The notes beneath the pieces are model-generated. The model had not been told where the DNA came from and ran no database searches. It saw nothing but the letters and a program-made list of their open reading frames with translations. The position numbers and the translations under genes were made by a program. Of a stretch of 64,000 bases of DNA, positions 20,107 through 28,765 are shown in pieces. Source of the stretch: MA-ANB-1 sp041751055 (GTDB lineage: Bacteria > Actinomycetota > Acidimicrobiia > Spongiisociales > ZC4RG35); contig JBGSYD010000001.1 in assembly GCA_041751055.1 (NCBI GenBank), forward strand, positions 1 through 64,000, read 5' to 3'. Position 1 is the stretch's first letter; the number at the start of each line of letters is the position of its first letter.

Positions 20107-21114
20107 TCAGCCCACGCTGAATTCGACAGCGTGCACCACGTTGTTCCCGTAGCCGTTGGCGTTCCAGCGAGATCGTAGGGGCTGTTGGTTCCCGAAGCTG
20201 TCGGACGCCCGGGCCATCACCCGGTGGCCCCCTCGCGGAAGGTCGACAACGGTGCTCCACCCGGCTGCGGCAAACATCGAAGGTTTGATGGCGAAGGTGG
20301 TGGCGAGCCATGTCTCGCCACCGTCAATGGAGATCTCAACTGAAGTGATCAGGCTTGACCCGCTCCACGCCGATCCTGATATGCGGGTGGGCCCATCTGG
20401 AAGGACGGCGCCTTCGCCCGGATGCGCTATCAGAGAGCGGACCTGGATCTCGCGCACCGGGGCAGACTCGTCGAAATGGGTGTCCGAGTAATACCGGTAC
20501 TTCTTTACAAAGTGGCCTGTGAAGGGCTCTGCAAGGCCCACGATGGCGGTGACCCACTTGACGGACTTCATTGCGTAGTGGCCTGGCACGACCAGGCGAA
20601 TCGGCCCCCCATGCTCCCGGGGGAGAGGCTCTTGCCCCAGTGATGTGACCAGCATCGACCGATCCCAGACAGCCCGCTCCAAAGAAAACTGGTAGTTGAT
20701 CCGTTGATCGGGCTCAACTTCGCCGCTATCGAACCCGGTGAACACGATCTCCGAGATCGAGTCGGATATCGGGCCCAGGGCGTCCGTCAGGGAGACGCCA
20801 CCGAAGACCACGGGTGACGCCCCGCCCATATCCCACGGAGTCCCATCCGGAACGGGGTCCATGAACCTCCGCCCATTGCCCGCACATTCCAGGACCATGG
20901 CAATTTCTCGCTGTGTCAGTTGACTCAGGTCGTCGAGCGTCAGTTCGAAGCTCCGCTCGGCGAGCGACACATCGATGCGATCCGGGACCTCGTCGGGGAT
21001 CGGGAAGTTGTTCCTCATGTAGACGTCTGCCGCATCGAGTGGTGAGCCATCCAACAGCTCGAGAGGTGTGCCCGCATTGGGTGGGTCCGTGGTGATAAAC
21101 CCCAGACGACTCAC
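20107..21114 (-). CDS. sulfite-oxidase-fold molybdopterin-dependent oxidoreductase
   Basis: A 335-residue protein with the oxidoreductase molybdopterin domain: FELTLDDLSQLTQREIAMVLECAGNGRRFMDP, where Cys77 is the conserved Mo ligand, GHYAMKSVKWVTAIVGLAEPF, and a C-terminal dimerisation (Ig-like) domain with ISGSAWSGSSLITSVEISIDGGETW and HRVMARASDSFGNQQP. The layout matches sulfite oxidase/nitrate reductase family enzymes without heme or cytochrome b5 domain. No Tat or Sec signal is seen, so it may be cytoplasmic. It is coupled to a quinone oxidoreductase gene and divergent from a MoaD-like fusion gene. Confidence 0.92.
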   Translation of the reverse strand: MSRLGFITTDPPNAGTPLELLDGSPLDAADVYMRNNFPIPDEVPDRIDVSLAERSFELTLDDLSQLTQREIAMVLECAGNGRRFMDPVPDGTPWDMGGASPVVFGGVSLTDALGPISDSISEIVFTGFDSGEVEPDQRINYQFSLERAVWDRSMLVTSLGQEPLPREHGGPIRLVVPGHYAMKSVKWVTAIVGLAEPFTGHFVKKYRYYSDTHFDESAPVREIQVRSLIAHPGEGAVLPDGPTRISGSAWSGSSLITSVEISIDGGETWLATTFAIKPSMFAAAGWSTVVDLPRGGHRVMARASDSFGNQQPLRSRWNANGYGNNVVHAVEFSVG

Positions 21115-22079
21115 GGCTTGAGCAGGACCTTTCCCGTCGTCTCACGCCCTTCGAGTGCTCGGTGAGCCTTGGCGGCATCCCATAAGTCGAAAGTTGCCCC
21201 GATCCTTACTGCCAACTTCTCCTCGCTGATCCAGCGGAACAGATCGGCAGCCCGTTTCCCCAGCTCCTGGTTGGTCGCTATGTAGTCACCCAGCCGGGGT
21301 CTCGTGAGAAAGATGCTTCCCATTCGCGCCAGGATCAAAGGGCTGATCTCAGGGACTGGTCCCGACGCGTTGCCGAACGTGACCATCATCCCCCTCCTCT
21401 TCAAGAGTTTTAGTCCCTTCGAGAATGTCGCTTTGCCGACGCCGTCGTAGATGACGTCGAACGGCCGATCCCCCAAAGCCGAGGTCGCCTCCAGCGCGAA
21501 GTCGGAGTTGGCATAATTGATCACCTGATCGGCCCCGGCGCGCTCACTGAGAACGACCTTGGAGTCGGACCCGACTGTGGTCACGACCGTGGCTCCGATG
21601 ATTTTCGCGATCTGGGTCAGCAGTAGTCCCACCCCTCCGGCCCCGGCGTGGATCAAACAGGTGTCCCCTGAGGACAGCGGATACGTGTCAGTGGCCAGGT
21701 AATGGGCGGTCAAACCTTGCAAGAGCAGTGCGGCAGCAATGCTGGTGTCAACGTTGGGCGGAACAACAACCAGGCGATCAGCGTCGACCACGGCAAGTTC
21801 TCCGTAGCTTCCTCGACCGGCTGCCCACGCAACCCGGTCACCCACCGCCACTCCGGTTACACCGCTTCCGAGTTCGACCACGGAGCCGGCGCCTTCCTGG
21901 CCGAGGACAAATGGGAGATCCACCTCGTACAGACCCGTTCGGTGATATGTGTCGATGAAGTTGACTCCTGCAGCCTCGACCTTGACCTTCACCTGGCCCG
22001 CTGCCGGTCTCGGCTCGTCGACATCGGCGAACTCGAGATGTGTGGCATCACCATGTTCGCGGATGAGTATCGCCTTCAT
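21111..22079 (-). CDS. qor: NADPH:quinone oxidoreductase
   Basis: A 322-residue zinc-free MDR enzyme. MKAILIREHGDATHLEFADVDEPRP starts the GroES-like domain; the family boxes NFIDTYHRTGLY, LPFVLGQEGAGSVVELGSGVTGVAVGDRVAW and the cofactor-binding IHAGAGGVGLLLTQIAKIIGATVVTTV are complete. The 'DTYHRTGLY' box is typical of true quinone reductases (Qor). The ATG at 22079 overlaps the stop of the gene upstream (ATGA), and its own stop overlaps the molybdoenzyme start. Catalyses NADPH-dependent one-electron reduction of quinones in relatives. Confidence 0.93.
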   Translation of the reverse strand: MKAILIREHGDATHLEFADVDEPRPAAGQVKVKVEAAGVNFIDTYHRTGLYEVDLPFVLGQEGAGSVVELGSGVTGVAVGDRVAWAAGRGSYGELAVVDADRLVVVPPNVDTSIAAALLLQGLTAHYLATDTYPLSSGDTCLIHAGAGGVGLLLTQIAKIIGATVVTTVGSDSKVVLSERAGADQVINYANSDFALEATSALGDRPFDVIYDGVGKATFSKGLKLLKRRGMMVTFGNASGPVPEISPLILARMGSIFLTRPRLGDYIATNQELGKRAADLFRWISEEKLAVRIGATFDLWDAAKAHRALEGRETTGKVLLKP

Positions 22080-22492
22080 TCCTTTACCTCCCATCCCCGT
22101 AATCGGAGCTCGTCGGCGAGGATGCCGGTGGGGATATGAGAAATGTCGTATTTGGGTCGCTCGATATCAAGGCATCGTTCAATCGGGTCGCGGAGAGTGC
22201 GTGCCCAGGCCTTGCCCTTGGCTTCGGCTTCGAGGCTCAGCGTCCCATCGGGATTGACCGTGTAGACGTGGGCGGCGATCTGGGGGTTGACCCTCGAGCC
22301 ACGTTCGCCGTAGACGAGAAGCGTCGAACCGGCGGGCACGTCCTGAATTCCTCCTGTCGCCACAAACGAGCCATCGAAGGCCCAACCGGATGACTTGGAG
22401 CTGTCGACGGAATCCACGACCTTGGCCCAGTTCTTGTGGCGTTCGTCACCAACCAGCGGCACCTCCACCGGTACCAGAACTACATCAGACAT
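22076..22492 (-). CDS. hypothetical protein, 138 aa
   Basis: A soluble 138-residue protein beginning MSDVVLVPVEVPLVGDERHKNW, with WAFDGSFVATGGIQDVPAGSTLLVYGERGSRVNPQIAAHVYTVNPDGTL and a C-terminal helix ending RLRGWEVKE. I start it at the ATG at 22492 because the upstream extension has no family character. It is the first gene of a three-gene overlapping unit with qor and the molybdoenzyme, which suggests a shared function. No family was recognised. Confidence 0.65.
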   Translation of the reverse strand: MSDVVLVPVEVPLVGDERHKNWAKVVDSVDSSKSSGWAFDGSFVATGGIQDVPAGSTLLVYGERGSRVNPQIAAHVYTVNPDGTLSLEAEAKGKAWARTLRDPIERCLDIERPKYDISHIPTGILADELRLRGWEVKE

Positions 22493-22648
22493 ATTTCCGA
22501 GAGTACCCCTCTCTTCGCCGATTGGTGAGTCCTTCCCATGCGGCACCACCGCCGGTGCCACGGTGTTTGTACATTCGTTCGCCCGATCGGTGCCCACAAA
22601 TCACGCCAGAGGCGCGTGTGAAGGTTCTCAGTCCTTTACGCTTAGGGC

Positions 22649-23647
22649 ATGGCCAAGCTCCGTCTATTTGCCAATCTGCGCGAAATCGCGGGTGAGTCGC
22701 GTGTCGAAATCGAGTCGGACACGGTACGTGGAGTCCTGGAATCGGCCACAGATCGTTTTGGTCCCCAGTTCGGTCGGGGCCTGGAAACTGCCAAGGTCTG
22801 GATCAACGGCGAGCCCGCCGGACTCGATGCCGCAGTTGGTAGCACAGATGAAGTCGTGCTGATCCCGCCCGTGTCGGGTGGCAGTCAACCTTCACAGGCA
22901 ATTGCTCCAGCCGACCTGGTCGGGTTTGTGCCCCTGGGTCTTGCACTCATCGCCGTTCTGGCCAATCTCCAAGGCCAGGCGAACTGGGCGGCATTCGCTG
23001 TGGCTGCAATTGCGGTCTGGGCGGCGGATTTGGGGGGGACCTTTGAACGCAGGAGAAAGACCTTCGCCCCCCTTCCCGTCATGATCGCGGGTGCAGCAGG
23101 TGTGCTCGCCGGGCACACCATCGGAAGCTCAGGGTACGGACTCGCCCTGGGAGTCGCTGTTGTGACGACACTTGGCTGGGCCGTGGCATACGAGGACTAC
23201 AGGAACGTGGATGTCTTCAGCCCAACGCTTCTCACCGCGGTTTTCGCAGGGCTCGCAGGGGCGTCGATGGTTCTGTCTCGATCAGCATTTTCTCCGGACG
23301 AGAGGGCTATTGATGTCTTCTTGGTTGCGGTAATCGCTGCTGTCTTGTTTGGCGCGATTGCAATCCGAATGCAACAACTTCCACTCCTCGATCCGTTCTC
23401 GGTGTCGGCGATAGCCGCCGTCCTGGCTTCTGTCGGCGCTGCGTCGTTGTGGGATCTCGATGTGGTTGGTTACCTGCTCGTTGGGCTGGGTGTGGCGATC
23501 GCGATGGTGGCGGGTCGCGGCCTTAGCTCCATGCTTCGGCTGGGCACTGTCAGCTTGACGGATTTGCCACCCGGAGCGGTCGCGTCCCTCGATGGTGTGA
23601 TTCTCGCCGCCGCCATCTATTACCCCCTGATCCGGATCATTCTCTAG
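22649..23647 (+). CDS. MoaD/ThiS-like domain fused to a polytopic membrane domain
   Basis: A 332-residue fusion. Residues 1-78 are a ubiquitin-like sulfur-carrier fold: MAKLRLFANLREIAGESRVEI, VWINGEPAGLDAAVGSTDEVVLIPPVSGG, ending exactly with the Gly77-Gly78 that in MoaD is the C-terminal thiocarboxylate. The chain then continues with about eight hydrophobic helices (residues about 88-332), one carrying an AADLGGTFERRRK loop reminiscent of CdsA-type proteins, though I am not sure of that. It is divergent from a molybdoenzyme operon, so a molybdenum-cofactor role is plausible. It ends six bases before crcB. Confidence 0.82.
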   Translation: MAKLRLFANLREIAGESRVEIESDTVRGVLESATDRFGPQFGRGLETAKVWINGEPAGLDAAVGSTDEVVLIPPVSGGSQPSQAIAPADLVGFVPLGLALIAVLANLQGQANWAAFAVAAIAVWAADLGGTFERRRKTFAPLPVMIAGAAGVLAGHTIGSSGYGLALGVAVVTTLGWAVAYEDYRNVDVFSPTLLTAVFAGLAGASMVLSRSAFSPDERAIDVFLVAVIAAVLFGAIAIRMQQLPLLDPFSVSAIAAVLASVGAASLWDLDVVGYLLVGLGVAIAMVAGRGLSSMLRLGTVSLTDLPPGAVASLDGVILAAAIYYPLIRIIL

Positions 23648-23653
23648 AGCCTC

Positions 23654-24010
23654 ATGCTCACAGTCGCCTGGGTCGCCGTAGGTGGTGCGGCAGGTTCTGT
23701 CGCCAGGCACCTCGTTGCAACGGGTCTCAATGGTCGATATCACCCCTGGGGCACAGTCCTGGTCAATGTCGTCGGAAGCCTCGCACTGGGGTTCCTGGTG
23801 GGGCAGTGGGGCATGACAGTCGACTCCCCGGCCCGCCTCGGAGTGACGGTCGGGCTGCTCGGAGGTTTTACGACATTTTCGACTTTCTCCCTCGATACGA
23901 TCCGGCTTTGGGAAAACGCCGAAATCGGACTCGCCGTGACCACCGTTGCCCTATCGCTGGGGCTGGGATTGGGGGCGGCGGTTCTCGGGATGGTGGCCGG
24001 ACGCGCCTGA
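23654..24010 (+). CDS. crcB: fluoride exporter CrcB/Fluc
   Basis: A 118-residue four-helix membrane protein with the CrcB signatures: GGAAGSVARHLVA in helix 1, GTVLVNVVGSLALGFLVG in helix 2, and GLLGGFTTFSTFSLDTIRLWE around the helix-3 break. The phenylalanines and polar track of the fluoride channel are present. The family works as an antiparallel dimer that lets fluoride leave the cell. Only one crcB is seen and the preceding gap is too short for a fluoride riboswitch. Confidence 0.95.
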   Translation: MLTVAWVAVGGAAGSVARHLVATGLNGRYHPWGTVLVNVVGSLALGFLVGQWGMTVDSPARLGVTVGLLGGFTTFSTFSLDTIRLWENAEIGLAVTTVALSLGLGLGAAVLGMVAGRA

Positions 24011-24073
24011 ACCACGGGAATCGTCCCGGATAACTACCGACATGTCGCCGGTAAGGGGTACCATTCCCCGCGC

Positions 24074-25165
24074 ATGGCAGTTGAGAAATCAAACTTGCGA
24101 GCCTTGCTGGTTCTTATTGCCGTTGCCGTAATCGCGGCCCTCTTCCCACAAACCACGCAGGCCACCACAAAAGCCCAGGTCGATGCGGCCTGCGCTCAGT
24201 CGCGTGAGCAGCTCGATGCGCTCCGCGCTGCGCGAACAGAGTTCGACGACGCTGCTATCGCGTACGAGGCAGCTCTGAATGAAGTCGCCCGTATTGAACG
24301 CAAACAGGCCAATGTCGAAGGATCTGTGGAGTCGCACAGTGAAGACCTCAAGATTGTGCAGGCTCAACTCGAAGAGCAAGCCGTCGAGTTGTATATGCGA
24401 GGCGGTTTCTCGAACCCCGGGATCATCCTATCTGCTTCCTCAGTTGACGAGGTGATGACGACCTCGGAGTTCCTAGCTTCGGCTGCAGCCGGTGGCCAGA
24501 CCTCGATCGATGACCTGTTGGCTGCGAAAGGCGAACTTGGTCGTTTCCAGGAAGACCTTGCGGCGGTTCGGGACGAGTTGAAAGAAGCCGAGGCCAGCGC
24601 CCTTGATTTCCGAAACAAACAGGAGGCAGCGATGGACGCCGAACAAGCTGCCTATTCCAAGCTCACCGAAAACTGCAGGAGTCTCCAGAATAAGTATGAA
24701 GCAGAACAGGCCGAAGCTCGCGCTCGGGCCAAACAGCTTGCATCCGGCTCGGTCCAGGTCGGCTCATTCATCTGCCCGTTCACGCCCGGACGAACTTCGT
24801 TTATCGATTCATGGGGCTTCCCGAGATCTGGTGGCCGAACACATAAGGGAACCGATTTGTTCGCGCCGTATGGCGAGCCGGTCTATGCGGTGACTGCCGG
24901 AACGGTCAGCCTCGGCAACGGCGGGCTCGGAGGATTGACCATTTGGCTTACGGCGAACAACGGTGTCGCCTATTATTACGCCCATTTGTCCGGATTCAAC
25001 GTTTCAAGTGGACAAAAAGTCAGCCAGGGCCAAACCATTGGGTTCAATGGTGACTCGGGCAACGCCAAGGGGACCAGCCCACACGTCCACTTCGAGTTGC
25101 ACCCGGGTGGGCGGGGCGGCGCCGCCGTCAATCCCTATCCAACTCTGGCCGCAGCATGCAAGTAA
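24074..25165 (+). CDS. coiled-coil M23-family peptidase (EnvC/NlpD-like)
   Basis: A 363-residue exported protein. Residues about 8-28 are a signal/anchor helix (LRALLVLIAVAVIAALFP); residues 35-220 form long coiled coils (ALNEVARIERKQANVEGSVESHSEDLKIVQAQLEEQAVELYMRG); the C-terminal M23 (LytM) domain has HKGTD with the first zinc ligands and HVHFELHPGG with the last. Both metal motifs are intact, so it should be an active peptidoglycan endopeptidase acting at the cell wall, like RipA-unrelated EnvC-type hydrolases. The coiled coil usually controls activation by division proteins. Confidence 0.93.
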   Translation: MAVEKSNLRALLVLIAVAVIAALFPQTTQATTKAQVDAACAQSREQLDALRAARTEFDDAAIAYEAALNEVARIERKQANVEGSVESHSEDLKIVQAQLEEQAVELYMRGGFSNPGIILSASSVDEVMTTSEFLASAAAGGQTSIDDLLAAKGELGRFQEDLAAVRDELKEAEASALDFRNKQEAAMDAEQAAYSKLTENCRSLQNKYEAEQAEARARAKQLASGSVQVGSFICPFTPGRTSFIDSWGFPRSGGRTHKGTDLFAPYGEPVYAVTAGTVSLGNGGLGGLTIWLTANNGVAYYYAHLSGFNVSSGQKVSQGQTIGFNGDSGNAKGTSPHVHFELHPGGRGGAAVNPYPTLAAACK

Positions 25166-25175
25166 CCTGCTGTCT

Positions 25176-25706
25176 GTGACTGAGAACCGCCGCCGAATCG
25201 ACTACGTCCTCGAACCCGAGTTCGTGGCCGACCTAGAAGCCCTCGAACTCAACGATTTGAGAAAGCGCCGCGACACCACCGAGGATGTCGAAAGCCAGGT
25301 TTCGTACTACCGACGTTTACTGCACGGCCGCATGGACCTTCTCGACTTCGAGCTCACCCGTCGCCGGGGTGACGAGGAGCGCACCCTTCTCGAAGCGTTG
25401 CCGGAGATCCTCGCCCGCGGGATGGTTCTGGGCGCCGAGCCCACCCTCAAGCACATCGAAGTGATGCCATCGCTCCCAAACTCCACCGGCCGCCGCCTGA
25501 TCGACACCATCATGGATGACGGCGTGCTGGCGCAATTGCCGGACCTCACCGATGCCGAGATCAGCGATGCGCTGACCAGTCTTCGTGACTTCGAGCGCCA
25601 ACTCTCGGCGCAGAGAAAACAGCTCCACCTTGTGATCGACAAACTGCAAGACGAGATCGTAAGTCGATACCGCACCGAACACGGCACTTCGACCGTAAGC
25701 AGTTAG
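25176..25706 (+). CDS. RsiG-like anti-sigma factor with two c-di-GMP signature helices
   Basis: A 176-residue, mostly helical protein starting at a GTG eleven bases after the M23 stop. Streptomyces RsiG binds c-di-GMP with two copies of E(X)3S(X)2R(X)3Q(X)3D on an antiparallel coiled coil. Here Glu39-Ser43-Arg46-His50-Asp54 and Glu140-Ser144-Arg147-His151-Asp155 repeat that pattern with His in place of Gln in both helices. RsiG holds the sigma factor WhiG inactive when c-di-GMP is bound. No WhiG gene is in the window. Relatives are often annotated as aerial mycelium formation proteins. Confidence 0.8.
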   Translation: MTENRRRIDYVLEPEFVADLEALELNDLRKRRDTTEDVESQVSYYRRLLHGRMDLLDFELTRRRGDEERTLLEALPEILARGMVLGAEPTLKHIEVMPSLPNSTGRRLIDTIMDDGVLAQLPDLTDAEISDALTSLRDFERQLSAQRKQLHLVIDKLQDEIVSRYRTEHGTSTVSS

Positions 25707-25716
25707 CACCAGAGAA

Positions 25717-26673
25717 TTGCTCGCTACGCGGACTCGCTCCGGACTGGTCGAGACCGTCCACGAGGGCGCTGTCGCCATCATGGACCATGAATCCCGCCTC
25801 GTTGCGTGGTCCGGAGAAATAGACCGGCCATTCTTCCTCCGGTCCAGCGCCAAACCCTTCCAGGCCGCCATCTCTCTGGAAGCCGGAGCGTCGCTGGAGC
25901 CGTCGGAGATTGCTCTGGCATCGTCATCCCACGATGGCGATCCCGTCCATATCGCAATCGTTCGTCGGATACTCGAAAGAGCCGGTTTGACCGAGGACGA
26001 TCTGCAGTGCCCACCGAACTGGCCGCTTGGAGTGACTGCGCGGCATCGGCTCATTGGTTCCGGACATCAGAAGCGGTCACGGATCTGGCACAACTGTTCC
26101 GGGAAACACGCCGCCTGGCTTGCGGCATGTCAGGCCCGGGGATGGCCAATCGAGACTTACCTGGATCCCGAGCATCCTCTGCAGGTCAAGATCCAGGACT
26201 TCGTTTCGAAGTTGGGCGATTACCCAACAGGGCCTGTCGGTGTCGACGGATGTGGCGCCCCGGTGCTGCGCACCACAGTGCGAGCGATGGCCGTGATGTT
26301 CAGCCGGCTCGGCACTGATAACCGATTGTCGGAGGTTTTCCAGGCAATGCACCGCTTTCCGTCGTTGGTTTCGGGCGTAGGGAACGGCGATGCCAGCATC
26401 GCAATAGCCACCAACAGTGCTGCCAAGAGAGGGGCACTCGGGTGCATTGGAATAGCGGTACATCAGCAATTTGGTGTGGCCGCCAAGAGTTGGGACGGAA
26501 GCGATCAGGTGGCGGCGATGGCCGCCGCAGTTGCTCTGAAGTTGGTGGGAGGATTCACCCCTGCGATAGAGCGGTCATTGTCCGACGTGACGGGCCGCCT
26601 TATTGAGGGCGGGGGACAGCCGGTCGGGAGACTGGAACCTCATCTCGAGCTGCAATGGTCGCGGGCCGAATGA
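25717..26673 (+). CDS. asparaginase (L-asparaginase II family)
   Basis: A 318-residue protein of the asparaginase family found in Rhizobium and actinomycetes. Signatures are SGLVETVHEGAVAIMD, RPFFLRSSAKPFQA, SSSHDGDPVHI, HNCSGKHAAWLAAC and VGVDGCGAPVLRTTVRAMAVMF. It hydrolyses L-asparagine to aspartate and ammonia in characterised members. It begins with TTG at 25717. Its stop overlaps the ATG of the GNAT gene behind it, and all genes up to the YbjN gene are linked by 4-base overlaps, so they form one operon with mshA. Confidence 0.9.
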   Translation: MLATRTRSGLVETVHEGAVAIMDHESRLVAWSGEIDRPFFLRSSAKPFQAAISLEAGASLEPSEIALASSSHDGDPVHIAIVRRILERAGLTEDDLQCPPNWPLGVTARHRLIGSGHQKRSRIWHNCSGKHAAWLAACQARGWPIETYLDPEHPLQVKIQDFVSKLGDYPTGPVGVDGCGAPVLRTTVRAMAVMFSRLGTDNRLSEVFQAMHRFPSLVSGVGNGDASIAIATNSAAKRGALGCIGIAVHQQFGVAAKSWDGSDQVAAMAAAVALKLVGGFTPAIERSLSDVTGRLIEGGGQPVGRLEPHLELQWSRAE

Positions 26674-27557
26674 CCGCGCCGTGGCCGGAGTTGGAGCGAG
26701 CGGGGGAACCTTTTGACCGGTGGACCGGGCCCTTTCCGCGGCTACCTTTTCTAGAAGCCTGGTTTGCCGAGATGGGCCGCGGGTCGCCGATCAGTCTCGT
26801 CAACGACGACAACATCTTGCCGATGGTTCAGCTCGATGGCGATCTACTAGTGGCCGGGGACGCCCAGGTTACCGATTACCACAGCCCATTGGGCTCTGAC
26901 CCATCGAGGCTGGCGACCTCGATCAGCAAAATTGGAGAGAACGCTCGCTCCGTGGTCGTCGATTCACTGCCGGAGAGTTCCGCAAAGGCAATTTCAGGTG
27001 GCCTCACTCTCGAAGGCGTCACCCATCAGCTCATGTCCGACGCAGTCACTCTGGTCCTTGAACTGGAGTCGACGGACTACCTCTCCCAGCTCACCAAGAA
27101 GCAACGTCACGAATCACGTAGGAAGCGGCGGCGTTTCGTCGAGGCGGTTGGTGAGCCAGAGTTGGTGATTGCCAGCGACCAATCAATGCTCCCAGAGTTT
27201 GTAGCGATGCATCGCAAAACTTCAGGAGACAAAGGCTCATTCATGACCAACCAGATGGAGGCTTTCTTCTCTGAACTGCTCGGGCAGCCGGGCTGGGAGA
27301 TTGCCATGCTGATGGCAGGTGAAAAGCCCGTTGCGACATTCTTTGGCTTCAGTGAGCCCGGGTGCTACTACCTCTACAACAGTGCGTTCGACAATGACTT
27401 TCGGGAAGTCTCACCCGGGGTCGTGGCGTTGGTAGAGCTAATCCAGCACTTGGCGAATCAGGGAATCATGAGAATCGACTTTCTCAAGGGCGATGAGCCC
27501 TACAAGTTCAGAATGGGAGCCATCGAGCGGCCCCTATTCAGAATTGAGGTCCGGTGA
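26670..27557 (+). CDS. GNAT-fold acyltransferase (BioF2/FemAB-like)
   Basis: A 295-residue protein. The C-terminal half is a GNAT-like FemAB/BioF2 domain: LTKKQRHESRRKRRRFVEAVG, FVAMHRKTSGDKGSFMTNQMEAFFSELL, WEIAMLMAGEKPVATFFGFSEPGCYYLYNSAFDNDFREVSPGVVALVELIQHLANQGIMRIDFLKGDEPYKF. This is the 'CelD-like' group associated with extracellular polysaccharide or peptidoglycan amino-acyl transfer. I use the ATG at 26670, which overlaps the asparaginase stop (ATGA); another ATG lies 15 bases upstream. It directly precedes mshA with a GTGA overlap. Confidence 0.85.
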   Translation: MTAPWPELERAGEPFDRWTGPFPRLPFLEAWFAEMGRGSPISLVNDDNILPMVQLDGDLLVAGDAQVTDYHSPLGSDPSRLATSISKIGENARSVVVDSLPESSAKAISGGLTLEGVTHQLMSDAVTLVLELESTDYLSQLTKKQRHESRRKRRRFVEAVGEPELVIASDQSMLPEFVAMHRKTSGDKGSFMTNQMEAFFSELLGQPGWEIAMLMAGEKPVATFFGFSEPGCYYLYNSAFDNDFREVSPGVVALVELIQHLANQGIMRIDFLKGDEPYKFRMGAIERPLFRIEVR

Positions 27558-28765
27558 GGGGAAGAGTCGCATTCCTGGCGGTTCACTCGTGTCCTCTGCA
27601 GCAACCCGGTAGCGGCTGGGCGGGTGGGATGAATGTTTACGTCGACGAGCTGGCACGGTCCCTGGCACGGGAAGGCATCCAGGTCGATGTCTTCACCCGG
27701 AGACACAGTCGCGACGTTCCGGCCACAGTTGTTGTCGAGAAGGGTTTCTTGCTCCACCACATCGATGCCGGCCCGCCACGCGATATGGACCCGCAGAGGA
27801 CCATCCGCTATATGGGTACCTTCGCCCAGGAAGTCACCGCCCAAATCGGTTTTATCCCTGAGTTGAGGCTGGTCCACTCCCACTATTGGCTCTCCGGCTG
27901 GGCCGGGCTCACCATCAAGGCGAAAACCGGGCTCCCGCACGTTCACAGTTTCCACTCGCTAGGGCGGATCAAGGATCTGAATCGGCGTGCCGATGCAACC
28001 CCCGAGGCTCTCACGCGCCTCGCAGCCGAGCAGGATGTCATCGACGGAATCGATCGGATAATCGCATCCACTGACACAGAGAAGTCGGACCTGGTATCTC
28101 ACTACAACATCGATCCGGAGATCGTCTGCGTAGCTGCGCCGGGAGTAGACCACGATCTTTTCACCCCTGGCTTACAGAGTGCCGCCCGGATCAGACTCGG
28201 TTGGCCCGACCTTCCGACCGTTCTATTTGTTGGCAGAATCCAGCCCGCAAAAGGGCCGGATGTTGCGATCGAGGCGTTCCGGCACATCGCCGAAAGGATC
28301 GAAGACTCGAGATTGGTGATTGTGGGTGCACCCTCTGGCTCCGACGGTGCAGGCGAATTCGACGCACTCCAGAAACGGGCCAAGGCGTTGAACCTCTCCG
28401 ACCGCATCACGTTTGCCGAACCCGTACCCCATCGAGAGATGCCGGATGTGTATCGCGCCTCCGATGTCGTGATGATCCCGTCGCGCAGCGAGTCGTTTGG
28501 CCTTGTGGCCGCTGAAGCGCAGGCGTCGGGCCTCCCGGTCGTGGCCGCCCGCGTCGGAGGGCTGTCCGATGTCGTCGGCCAGGATTCCGGTGGCGTGCTT
28601 GTCGAGGGATGGGGCTCACCGGAATGGTCCGAGGCAGTGATCGACATCCTCGGGAACAAGCGGCGCGCTCGGGAATTGAGCCGACGCGGTCCCGAATGGG
28701 CTGAGCGCTATTCCTGGGAGACATCGATCGAGCGGATAGCCGACATCTATCGCGACATGTTGTGA
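27554..28765 (+). CDS. mshA: D-inositol-3-phosphate glycosyltransferase (mycothiol biosynthesis)
   Basis: A 403-residue GT4-family glycosyltransferase. HSCPLQQPGSGWAGGMNVYVDELARSLAREGIQVDVFTRR closely matches the MshA N-terminus, with the 'SPL.QPG.G.AGGMNVYV' box. The UDP-sugar-binding part has LFVGRIQPAKGPDVAIEAFRHI and the E-x7-E motif SRSESFGLVAAEAQASGLPVVA. MshA joins GlcNAc to inositol-3-phosphate, the first step of mycothiol synthesis. The next gene encodes a YbjN-domain protein, as beside mshA (Rv0486-Rv0487) in Mycobacterium tuberculosis. GTG start with a GTGA overlap. Confidence 0.88.
   Translation: MRGRVAFLAVHSCPLQQPGSGWAGGMNVYVDELARSLAREGIQVDVFTRRHSRDVPATVVVEKGFLLHHIDAGPPRDMDPQRTIRYMGTFAQEVTAQIGFIPELRLVHSHYWLSGWAGLTIKAKTGLPHVHSFHSLGRIKDLNRRADATPEALTRLAAEQDVIDGIDRIIASTDTEKSDLVSHYNIDPEIVCVAAPGVDHDLFTPGLQSAARIRLGWPDLPTVLFVGRIQPAKGPDVAIEAFRHIAERIEDSRLVIVGAPSGSDGAGEFDALQKRAKALNLSDRITFAEPVPHREMPDVYRASDVVMIPSRSESFGLVAAEAQASGLPVVAARVGGLSDVVGQDSGGVLVEGWGSPEWSEAVIDILGNKRRARELSRRGPEWAERYSWETSIERIADIYRDML

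Noticed and set aside
23647..23654. Fluoride riboswitch before crcB
   Set aside because: Only six bases separate crcB from the upstream gene, so no aptamer can fit there.
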